Part shown: piece after piece, positions 1 through 6,299 of the stretch
Layout of the letters: each line of letters starts with the position of its first letter
Position numbering within the stretch: the first letter of the stretch is position 1
Assembly: GCF_030454045.1 (NCBI RefSeq)
Contig: NZ_JAKDJE010000098.1
Span: forward strand, 1-8,902
DNA length: 8,902 bases
From: Psychrobacter sp.
Lineage (GTDB): Bacteria; Pseudomonadota; Gammaproteobacteria; Pseudomonadales; Moraxellaceae
Direction of reading: 5' to 3'
Made by a program: the position numbers and the translations under genes
Notes under the pieces: generated by a model
Seen by the model: only the letters and a program-made list of their open reading frames with translations
What the model was told of the DNA's origin: nothing
Databases searched by the model: none

Positions 1-55
1 GTATCAGCAAGCATTTAATCTAAACGGCAGTTACACAGAATTCGGGATGGTCTCC
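1..55. mobile_element. End of an IS256-type insertion sequence (partial, runs off the left edge)
   Basis: Positions 27-54 match 503-530 at 23 of 28 bases, including an identical 13-base inner part (GCAGTTACACAGA). The second copy sits directly upstream of a transposase start, which identifies the repeat as a terminal inverted repeat. By orientation, the body of the element lies to the left, outside the window. Bases 1-26 have stops in two plus-strand frames (TAA at 16 and 21), as expected for the end of a transposase gene. On the minus strand there is no good ribosome site near the repeat, so this is more likely the 3' (right) end. Family assignment is from memory of IS256/mutator terminal repeats ending in GTGTAAC. 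Confidence 0.5.
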
Positions 56-57
56 GT

Positions 58-327
58 TTGTGCCATGAGTATTGGTCCTATGTGTCGCCCAGTGATTATA
101 TAGCGCATTTAGAACTGCTTTGTTACGACCACAACATAGAGTTTGATGAATTGTTTGCTACACTTGCAAAATGTCAGGTTTATTTAGATGACGTACACTG
201 TGAGTACTGTGGTCGTCCCTATCAACTAGATGTCCCAGCAGATGTACCTTATGCAAGGAGGTTAAATTCTTGGTTTTGTGAAGGGTGTATCAGCTTTTCA
301 GGTGGTCAGATTACTGTAAGTAGATAG
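58..327 (+). CDS. Small protein with two CxxC pairs, probably the C-terminal remnant of an IS-interrupted gene
   Basis: I do not recognise the family. The 89 residues contain CEYC (C48, C51) and CEGC (C74, C77), spaced like a four-cysteine zinc ribbon, preceded by an acidic helical-looking region (about residues 10-45). The only start is TTG at 58, with no Shine-Dalgarno sequence. The reading frame stays open upstream through the IS terminal repeat (27-54) to a stop at 16-18. This suggests that the true N-terminus was displaced by the insertion and that this is a 3' fragment. It ends at TAG 325-327. No signal peptide or membrane segment is seen. It may be untranslated. It is unrelated in sequence to the zinc-limitation genes to the right, despite its likely metal-binding cysteines. 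Confidence 0.4.
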   Translation: MCHEYWSYVSPSDYIAHLELLCYDHNIEFDELFATLAKCQVYLDDVHCEYCGRPYQLDVPADVPYARRLNSWFCEGCISFSGGQITVSR

Positions 328-341
328 ACTACTAAGTGTAA

Positions 342-473
342 TTAATTTACCAGATAACTTAGGTTATCTGATGACTGCATGAGCTCTTTTTGAAATGCTT
401 TGATGTCTTCGAAGCTTCCAACGTGTTTAGCCATTTGTTCGGCTAATTTCTTTAGTTCTGTTTCTTTTGTCAT
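342..473 (-). pseudogene. IS256-family transposase, N-terminal fragment
   Basis: ATG at 473-471 is preceded by a strong AGGAG (486-482) with 8-base spacing. The product starts MTKETELKKLAEQMAKHVG, then SFEDIKAFQKELMQ. This is the charged helical opening typical of IS256/mutator-family transposases, which precedes the 'A-E-x-x-x-H-L-G-Y' region in full-length proteins. After about residue 33 the sequence crosses the palindrome at 351-370 and stops at TAA (344-342), giving 43 residues against roughly 400 for an intact transposase. It is therefore a 5' relic. The family call depends on the N-terminal character plus the adjacent terminal repeat, not on catalytic residues, none of which remain. 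Confidence 0.5.
351..370. repeat. 20-bp near-perfect palindrome
   Basis: CAGATAAC (351-358) and GTTATCTG (363-370) are perfect 8-bp inverted arms around TTAG, giving a compact hairpin 23 bases after the stop of the CxxC protein. No U-run follows on either strand, so it is at best a weak terminator. It also marks roughly where similarity of the minus-strand transposase fragment to its family stops, so it may be a rearrangement junction. Confidence 0.5.
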
Positions 474-532
474 TGCTTATTCTCCTTTACATTGGATTAT
501 AAGCAGTTACACAGAGTTTGGGAAAGGCTCCC
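371..532 (-). mobile_element. Left end of a truncated IS256-type element
   Basis: Read on the minus strand, this piece has the expected left-end order: terminal repeat (530-503), a 20-30 base leader with AGGAG, then the transposase start at 473. The outer end abuts codon 14/15 of the regulator frame at about 531-533, where IS sequence gives way to the conserved KSGYFV wing motif of a GntR domain. The inner part of the element is missing. It cannot transpose by itself. The repeat lies in the same orientation as the copy at 27-54, so the two are not the two ends of one element. Confidence 0.5.
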
Positions 533-1757
533 AAAATCAGGTTACTTTGTCAAAGCCACGACACCAAATGACCGTCTCTCGCCAAAGCGCATTAACCCAC
601 CCGCTGCTCCCAGAGACGTAACCGTTCCAGCCATCTTAAAAGACATCATGACACGCAGTGCCGCCTTTGATATTTTGCCAACGGCTGGTGTTACCAATGA
701 TGCGAATCACCTCATCACTTTAAACCGGCACTTAAGCAAAGCATTGCGTTCCAGACCCACTCAAAAAGCTCTCTACTACAACGACTCAAGTGGCGATATG
801 CGCTTAAAAGATGCCATTGTGACTCACTACCGTCACCGTAGTTTGAACCAAGATCCATCACAGGTTTGCATTACCGGTGGTTGCCAACACGCCTTATTCA
901 TCTCTCTTATGGCAACGTGCTCACCCGGTGATACTGTAGCAGTAGAGTCTCCAGCATTTTATGGCGTACTGCAAATCATGGAACAACTCAAACTGAAAAT
1001 TATCGAGGTCGCTGCTGACCCTAGAGAAGGTTTGAGCGTTGAAGATTTGGTCGAAAAAATAACAGAGTGGCCGATTAAAGCCTGTATTGTGTCGCCAAAC
1101 TACGCCACGCCCACTGGGGCGTTTATGCCTGAAAAAGCACGCCGAGCATTAATCAATCTAGCGGTTGAAAAAGATTTTTGCATCATAGAGGACGATATTT
1201 ATGGGGATTTGGCTTTTCCGCCTTTTACAGCCGAACCATTGAAGAAATTCGATCCTAACGGACAAGTTATTCTGTGCAGCTCTTTCTCGAAAAGTTTATC
1301 GCGAGATTTAAGGATTGGCTGGGTGTTTGGTGGTAAGTGGCACGACAAGATTACTCAATTGAAACTGGTTACCCAGCTCTCCTCTAGCGAATCCACTCAG
1401 CAGGGTTTGGCAACATTTTTAGAAGAAGGTCATTACAGACGTTACATTGCTCAACAGGTCAATACGCTAAAGCAACAACAAAGGGATCTGATGACCTTAT
1501 TAGATACTCATTGGAGTGACAAAATTCGCTATACCCACGCCCAAGGTGGCATTTCTATGTGGGTAGAGTTAGATGAAACCATCAACACACAGCGCAGTTA
1601 TAATAAAGTATTAGAGCAAGGCGTGATCATGACACCCGGCTCACTTTTCTCGGCATCGGGTCAATATAAAAATTTTTTACGCTTAAGTTATATCCACCCG
1701 TTGACCGAGCAAAGGCAGGCCGCTGTCAAAAAGCTATTTGACGTACTACTTGGATAG
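531..1757 (+). pseudogene. MocR-type regulator (GntR-HTH/aminotransferase), 5'-truncated by an IS
   Basis: MocR proteins join an N-terminal GntR winged helix to a fold-type I aminotransferase domain that uses PLP as effector. Here only the last strand of the wing (KSGYFVKA, from 534) and the linker survive before the complete aminotransferase-like domain. Counted from the TTG at 492, SPNYATP carries the PLP-stacking Asn (N203), EDDIYGDL the pyridine Asp and Tyr (D235, Y237), SSFSKSLS the Schiff-base Lys (K267), and FLRLSY the carboxylate-binding Arg (R397). The frame is open back to 492 through the IS repeat but lacks a ribosome site. About 80 N-terminal residues, including the recognition helix, are missing, so it cannot regulate DNA as a MocR. 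A free PLP domain could still be made. Its original target is unknown. Confidence 0.8.
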
Positions 1758-1986
1758 GGTTTTTTAACATTAAACCTAGTGACGAACAAGCTTTTGATGC
1801 CTTTCACCGCATTATATAGCGAAACCGTCGAAACTACTTTGGTGCATTAGGCTTAACTGATCTCTTAGTACATCACCAAAGACACATGAATCACCTGGAT
1901 AATTTAACCGCTTACACAGTAAATATACCGTCGAGTAGCCCTACCCATTTTTAAAATCAGCGAAGAAAACACATATAAACGATAAT
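1758..1986. other. Gap between convergent genes; possible decayed coding tail
   Basis: No intact gene is seen. A plus-strand frame from 1766 to TAA 1952-1954 is open except for one TAG at 1817-1819. It has a protein-like composition (for example FGALGLTDLLVHHQRH), compatible with the end of a dead gene, but I recognise no family. A short stem, GGTTT (1758-1762) with AAACC (1772-1776), is too weak to call a terminator for the regulator remnant. No convincing terminator is seen for the thrS transcript coming from the other side. Confidence 0.4.
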
Positions 1987-3921
1987 TTATCTATCTTCAT
2001 TTTGACTCACCATGGCTTGTCTAAGAAACTTTTCTAATTCATCCATTTGCAATAATCCCAAGTCCATACCTTTACTGGTGCGGACTCTAACGCTAGATTC
2101 CTCCAACTCTTTTTCTCCAATCAATAAAAGAAACGGTACTTTTTGTAAGGTATGCTTGCGAATTTTATAACCAAGTTTATCCTTACCAAAGTCACACTCT
2201 ACTCGCAATGATAAATTCTGTAGTTGCTTCAAGACTTGCTGGGCATAAATCTGTTGGTGTTCAGAAATAGTTATTATCATAACTTGGACAGGCGCAAGCC
2301 AAAAAGGTAGGTGACCTGCGTAGTGCTCAATCAAAATGCCGATAAACCGTTCAAGTGAACCGAATATAGCGCGGTGTAGCATGACCGGTTTCTGTTTCTG
2401 ATTATCTTCGTTAATATAGCTGAGATCAAAGCGCTCTGGGAGGTTTAAATCTACTTGAATGGTGCCACATTGCCATTCTCTACCGATCGCATCTTTTAGC
2501 GTAAATTCAATTTTAGGTCCATAAAATGCACCTTCTCCTTCACTGACCTCATAGGCGATATCAATGTCTTGCAAAGATTGAATGAGCGTCTGTTCTAAAA
2601 AATCCCATGTTTGCTCAGACCCTATTCTATTTTTTGGACGAGTAGATACTTTGATAGAAATATTGTCAAACCCAAAATGCTGGTAGATTTTATAAATCAA
2701 GCGGATGGCACTGACACACTCTGATAGGAGCTGGTCTTTGGTACAAAATATGTGCGCATCGTCCTGAGTAAAATGTCGAACTCGCATTAAGCCGTGCAGT
2801 GATCCTGAAGGCTCATAACGGTGAACTTTACCAAATTCCGCCATTTTAAGTGGTAACTCTCTATAGCTTTTTAAATCATGACCGTAGAGACAAACAGCAC
2901 CAGGACAGCTCATTGGTTTTAACGCGTAGGTTTTTTCATCAGGTGTCTCTACCGCAAACATTTGCTGTTTATAGTTTTGCCAATGTCCTGAAATCTCCCA
3001 TAGCTCTCTATCCATAACGTCTGGTGTATTGACCTCAATATACCCTGCCTCTTCCTGCTGATGGCGTAAATACCCCGTCAGTAATTGAAATATTTTCCAA
3101 CCTTTCGCATGCCAAAAAACAGCTCCTGGTGCTCGTTCGTCAAAATGTAACAGGTCCAGTTGCTGTGATAATTTTCTGTGATCTCTTTTTGCTGCTTCTT
3201 CTTGTTGCTTCAGATAATCGGTCAGTTGTTTTCGAGTAGCCCAGCAAGTGACATAGATTCGTTGCAACATAGGCTGACTTGCATCACCTTGCCAATAGGC
3301 ACCTGATACATGAGTGATTTTGAAGTTTGGCAAAAATGAGGTGTTAGCAACCAAAGGGAATAGATAGATATCATTCACACTATCATCAAGTGGTTGAAAT
3401 AAGGTCGTTATTGACTCGCTTTGTTCTCTATACTGTTTTAAATGTTCTGATTTAAGTGGGTTTTCTGAGCCGAAGTAAGCAATAGCATCAGTTAGAGAGA
3501 CGTCACGACCTACTATGGGCTGCTTTTGTTGAACAATATTTTGCATGCCGTTTGATATGTCATTGAGGTGATCTTCGTTAAAATTAGGCGTCTCTGCAAA
3601 ATCATAATAAAAACCAGTATCTGTGGTTTGATACTGTATGGGCTTGGCATTTGGGTGTAAGTTTAAAACTGATTTCACAAGAAGATAAGCAAATGAATCA
3701 CGTTGAAGCATTGAAGCCTCGTCATCTTGAGACGTGATAAGCTGGATGTGGCAGTCTTCAGTTATGAGATGTTGTAAATCAACATATCGGCTACCAACTT
3801 TCGCCAAAAACACTTTTTTATAAGCAGGCGGTTTATAGGTTTCTAATAAGGTAGCGATCGATATAGGGTCTTCAATTGAAAGTTGCTGAGCATTTTGGTG
3901 ACTAATTATTTGGATATTCAT
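1987..3921 (-). CDS. thrS: Threonyl-tRNA synthetase, zinc-limitation paralog (ThrS2 type) with degenerate editing site
   Basis: This class II synthetase charges tRNA-Thr with threonine in the cytoplasm. At 644 residues it is about the length of E. coli ThrRS. Order: TGS domain (about 1-62), editing domain (about 63-225), catalytic core (about 240-535), anticodon-binding domain (about 540-640). The catalytic zinc ligands are present: C339 in KPMSCPG, H390 in DDAHIFC, H516 in VMLHRAI. Class II motifs are clear (EPSGSLHGLMRVR, HRAIFGSLERF). The editing domain is abnormal. The HxxxH of the family (E. coli H73/H77) is D75/Y79 in RDSFAYLL, and the CxxxH-containing segment (C182/H186) reads YLFPLVA near 186-191 with neither residue. 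Editing of Ser-tRNA-Thr is therefore probably lost. It is the last gene of the operon, 30 bp after pyrC, with no clear ribosome site. A housekeeping thrS is expected elsewhere. Confidence 0.95.
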   Translation of the reverse strand: MNIQIISHQNAQQLSIEDPISIATLLETYKPPAYKKVFLAKVGSRYVDLQHLITEDCHIQLITSQDDEASMLQRDSFAYLLVKSVLNLHPNAKPIQYQTTDTGFYYDFAETPNFNEDHLNDISNGMQNIVQQKQPIVGRDVSLTDAIAYFGSENPLKSEHLKQYREQSESITTLFQPLDDSVNDIYLFPLVANTSFLPNFKITHVSGAYWQGDASQPMLQRIYVTCWATRKQLTDYLKQQEEAAKRDHRKLSQQLDLLHFDERAPGAVFWHAKGWKIFQLLTGYLRHQQEEAGYIEVNTPDVMDRELWEISGHWQNYKQQMFAVETPDEKTYALKPMSCPGAVCLYGHDLKSYRELPLKMAEFGKVHRYEPSGSLHGLMRVRHFTQDDAHIFCTKDQLLSECVSAIRLIYKIYQHFGFDNISIKVSTRPKNRIGSEQTWDFLEQTLIQSLQDIDIAYEVSEGEGAFYGPKIEFTLKDAIGREWQCGTIQVDLNLPERFDLSYINEDNQKQKPVMLHRAIFGSLERFIGILIEHYAGHLPFWLAPVQVMIITISEHQQIYAQQVLKQLQNLSLRVECDFGKDKLGYKIRKHTLQKVPFLLLIGEKELEESSVRVRTSKGMDLGLLQMDELEKFLRQAMVSQNEDR

Positions 3922-3951
3922 AAGTAATCTGTCAATTAATAATTATGGTGA

Positions 3952-5307
3952 TTAACGGTCGATTTCAAGAGATTGACCACGGCAGTTTGGGAACAGCTGG
4001 TTTTTATGCCATGCAAGTTGCCCTGAGATGATGGTGGTGTCTACAGAATATCGAAAAGCTTTATGTGCAAAAGGCGTCCAGTTACAGTGCATATAATTAC
4101 GAGTGTCACTGACCATGACTTTTTCTTTATTTTCTTTGAGTAATACCAAATCAGCCCAATATCCTTCGCGTATATAGCCTCGGTCTTTAATGCGAAACAA
4201 GTCTGCCACTTGATGCGATGTCTTGCGTACCATGGTTTCGATGTTCATCTGTTTGTCCTCAACCAATTCCATCAACGCAGGCAAGGCATGTTGTACAAGG
4301 GGCAATCCAGCTGGGGCATTGAAGTAACTTTGCTGCTTTTCCTGCCAAGTATGCGGTGCGTGGTCAGTACCAATAATATCCAAACGGTTAGACTCTGAGA
4401 TCGCTTGAATCAATGCCTGACGGTCCTGTACTGTTTTGATGGCTGGATTACATTTGATGAGATGTCCTAGCATTTCATAATCAGTATCATCAAAACTTAA
4501 ATGATGCACACAAACTTCAGCGGTAATATACTTTTTATCGAGTGGTAGGTTTTTAAACAGACAAATCTCTTTAGCTGTGGTGATATGTAATACGTGTAGC
4601 TGAGTACCATATTTTTCAGCCAGTGCAACCGCCATACTTGAGCTTTCAAAGCAGGCTTGTTTATCACGAATACGGCCATGCATGACGGCAGGAATGTCGG
4701 CACCGTATTTTTCTTTATACTGTTGCTCGCGCATTTTGATACGAGGCGTTGATTCACAATGCGTCAACAAAATAGTAGGCACATTCGAAAATAGGCGTTC
4801 TAGGGTTTGCGGGTCGTCGACCAGCATATTGCCTGTAGACGCTCCCATAAAAACTTTAACGCCACTAACAAGCTTAGGGTCTAGGTTTTCGACAATATCA
4901 ATATTATCGGCACTGACACCGAAGTGAAAGGCGTAATTTGCCATGCTATGTGTTGCGGCATTTAACTTCTTTTGCTGTAATGCTTGCAAATCTAGTGTCG
5001 CAGGCTGCGTATTGGGCATATCCATATAGCTTGTGATACCACCAATCGCCGCCGCCATCGACTCTGATTTTACAGTGCCTTTTTGCGGTGCCCCTGGATC
5101 TCTAAAATGCACTTGATCATCAATCATACCTGGAATGAGCCAGCCACCTTCTGCATCGATATTTTCTGCACGAGAAACACCGGTAATACTAGGCTGTATT
5201 TTTTCGATACGACCATTTTCTATCAGTACATCAGCCATTTCCCGAATGCCTTCATTCACAATGACAGCATTGCGGATGATGATTTTTGGAAGGTTGCTAA
5301 AATTCAT
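3952..5307 (-). CDS. pyrC: Dihydroorotase, zinc-limitation paralog (amidohydrolase family)
   Basis: It catalyses the reversible cyclisation of carbamoyl-aspartate to dihydroorotate in pyrimidine synthesis. ATG 5307 gives 451 residues. It overlaps the upstream gene by 11 bases and has AAGG about 11 bases ahead. An earlier ATG at 5349 would add 14 unconserved residues and a longer overlap. Amidohydrolase signatures in order: PGMIDDQVHFRDPG (60-72), K151 in GVKVFMG as candidate carboxylated lysine, H183 in LLTHCES, H241 in LHVLHIT, D315 in GTDHAPH. The first His of the usual HxH metal motif is Gln (Q65-V-H67). Similar DDQVHF forms occur in other dihydroorotases, so the enzyme need not be dead, but its metal site should differ. 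It corresponds to the Zur-linked pyrC2/pyrQ copies seen with folE2 in pseudomonads. It could act on a related cyclic amide, which is less likely. Confidence 0.9.
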   Translation of the reverse strand: MNFSNLPKIIIRNAVIVNEGIREMADVLIENGRIEKIQPSITGVSRAENIDAEGGWLIPGMIDDQVHFRDPGAPQKGTVKSESMAAAIGGITSYMDMPNTQPATLDLQALQQKKLNAATHSMANYAFHFGVSADNIDIVENLDPKLVSGVKVFMGASTGNMLVDDPQTLERLFSNVPTILLTHCESTPRIKMREQQYKEKYGADIPAVMHGRIRDKQACFESSSMAVALAEKYGTQLHVLHITTAKEICLFKNLPLDKKYITAEVCVHHLSFDDTDYEMLGHLIKCNPAIKTVQDRQALIQAISESNRLDIIGTDHAPHTWQEKQQSYFNAPAGLPLVQHALPALMELVEDKQMNIETMVRKTSHQVADLFRIKDRGYIREGYWADLVLLKENKEKVMVSDTRNYMHCNWTPFAHKAFRYSVDTTIISGQLAWHKNQLFPNCRGQSLEIDR

Positions 5308-5857
5308 TTTGTAAGGCCTTGTATCCTTGCACCAGCTCGATATTGGCATTTACCACACTTTCTGAAAACTCATTAAGCGATACATCCATAGGTGGAAAGT
5401 CACTTAAGTTAGTGGTGGGGTGAATATGACTGATAGCAGGAACATAAAAGTTATCAGGTAAGTCTTGTCCATCCACAACGGCATTGTGTCTCACTGCACT
5501 TCTATTACCGACTCTGCAATTGAACAAGACACTATTGAATCCTATAAAGACATGATGTCCAATCTTACAAGGCCCATGAATGATAGAGCGATGAGCAATA
5601 GAAGAGTTTTCTCCAATGGTGACAGCGGCCCCAGCTTTGGAGTGAATAACTACTCCATCTTGAATGTTTGAATTAGCACCGATAATAATAGGTTCCATTT
5701 CACCTTGTGCATCCACTTCATCAGCGCGGATAACAGCATAAGGCCCAATGAAGACATTGGCATGAATAATAACTTTGCCGCAAATAATAGCCGTTTGATC
5801 GACATAGGCCGTTTGATCGATGATAGGAAGGTCGCCGGATGGGTTTTTACGAATCAT
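5297..5857 (-). CDS. Gamma-class carbonic anhydrase-like protein
   Basis: This 186-residue left-handed beta-helix protein has hexapeptide repeats from about 12 to 130 and a C-terminal helix (about 160-185). The three metal-binding histidines of the gamma class are present: H72 (VIHSKAG), H89 and H94 (AHRSIIHGP). So are the conserved R44 and D46 (IRAD) and Q66-D67 (IQDG). It probably hydrates CO2 as a cytoplasmic trimer with metal at subunit interfaces. Gamma enzymes can work with iron or cobalt, which explains a role as substitute for zinc-dependent alpha or beta enzymes. Some members of the family lack measurable anhydrase activity, so the reaction is inferred. The start ATG overlaps the end of hisI by 11 bases. 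No signal peptide is seen. Confidence 0.88.
   Translation of the reverse strand: MIRKNPSGDLPIIDQTAYVDQTAIICGKVIIHANVFIGPYAVIRADEVDAQGEMEPIIIGANSNIQDGVVIHSKAGAAVTIGENSSIAHRSIIHGPCKIGHHVFIGFNSVLFNCRVGNRSAVRHNAVVDGQDLPDNFYVPAISHIHPTTNLSDFPPMDVSLNEFSESVVNANIELVQGYKALQNEF
5790..5820 (-). repeat. 13-bp direct repeat with 18-bp period inside the gamma-CA gene
   Basis: GCCGTTTGATCGA occurs at 5790-5802 and again at 5808-5820. The 18-bp offset equals one hexapeptide of the beta-helix and encodes the tandem DQTAYV-DQTAII near residues 14-25. It looks like a recent or conserved duplication of a single structural repeat unit at the DNA level. Confidence 0.8.
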
Positions 5858-6299
5858 AAGATATCTTATTGGTATTGGATAAAGGATTGCTTAAGATTGA
5901 TACTTGTGTCAATTCTAAGCCTAGATAAAAACAACTGGGTCGCAAGGTGTGACAGGCGGGGCCATGTTGCTGAACTGAAAATAAAACAGCATCTCCATCA
6001 CAATCTAATTTGGCATCGATAAGCTGCTGGTGATAACCAGAGCTTTCTCCTTTGCGCCATAAAGTTTGTCTCGAACGCGACCAGTAGCAGACTCTTTTAG
6101 TGGTTAAGGTTTCTATGAGCGTTTCGGCATTGACCCAAGCCAACATTAATACTTCTTTAGTTTGGGCATCTTGTGCAATCGCTGCTATCAAGCCTTGCTC
6201 ATTCCAAGGAATCTGCTTCATCACCTTATCAAAGCAGTACTTTTGACCTTTTTTGCCATGTTCCATTGCTAAGAAAATAGACGTGCTTGCGTTCACCAT
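5847..6299 (-). CDS. hisI: Phosphoribosyl-AMP cyclohydrolase (HisI), zinc-limitation paralog
   Basis: It opens the adenine ring of phosphoribosyl-AMP, the third step of histidine synthesis. The family signatures are complete: NEQGLIAAIAQD, VLMLAWVN, YWSRSRQTLWRKGESSG, LDCDGDA, GPACHTLRPSCFY. The magnesium-binding aspartates of DCDGD and the three zinc cysteines (C102, C118, C125, numbered from the alternative ATG at 6305) are all kept, so this copy still looks zinc-dependent. It is monofunctional, with no HisE domain, and carries extra residues at both ends relative to the roughly 110-130 usual. I chose ATG 6299 because AGAAGG lies 9 bases ahead, against 3 bases for ATG 6305. Either start overlaps the folE2 stop. 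A second hisI is expected elsewhere in the genome. Confidence 0.92.
   Translation of the reverse strand: MVNASTSIFLAMEHGKKGQKYCFDKVMKQIPWNEQGLIAAIAQDAQTKEVLMLAWVNAETLIETLTTKRVCYWSRSRQTLWRKGESSGYHQQLIDAKLDCDGDAVLFSVQQHGPACHTLRPSCFYLGLELTQVSILSNPLSNTNKISYDS

Noticed and set aside
400..621. Plus-strand 73-codon frame over the IS end
   Set aside because: It crosses the transposase start, the terminal repeat and the regulator remnant in a different frame. The minus-strand transposase reading, with AGGAG, explains the first part.
1981..1991. Short palindrome GATAATTTATC at the thrS stop as terminator
   Set aside because: It has only 5-bp AT-rich arms with a one-base centre, overlaps the stop codon, and cannot form a stable hairpin.
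4210..4398. Plus-strand open frame inside pyrC
   Set aside because: It is antisense to a well-conserved gene, with no ribosome site and no recognisable protein features.
5308..5349. Upstream ATG adding 14 residues to PyrC
   Set aside because: It would overlap the gamma-CA gene by 53 bases. The added residues look unlike a dihydroorotase N-terminus, while ATG 5307 gives a typical beta-strand start.
5083..5376. Plus-strand 97-codon frame across the pyrC/gamma-CA junction
   Set aside because: It is a shadow of two clearly conserved genes on the other strand.
5705..6022. Plus-strand 105-codon frame over gamma-CA and hisI
   Set aside because: Same reason: antisense to conserved motifs, with no independent evidence.
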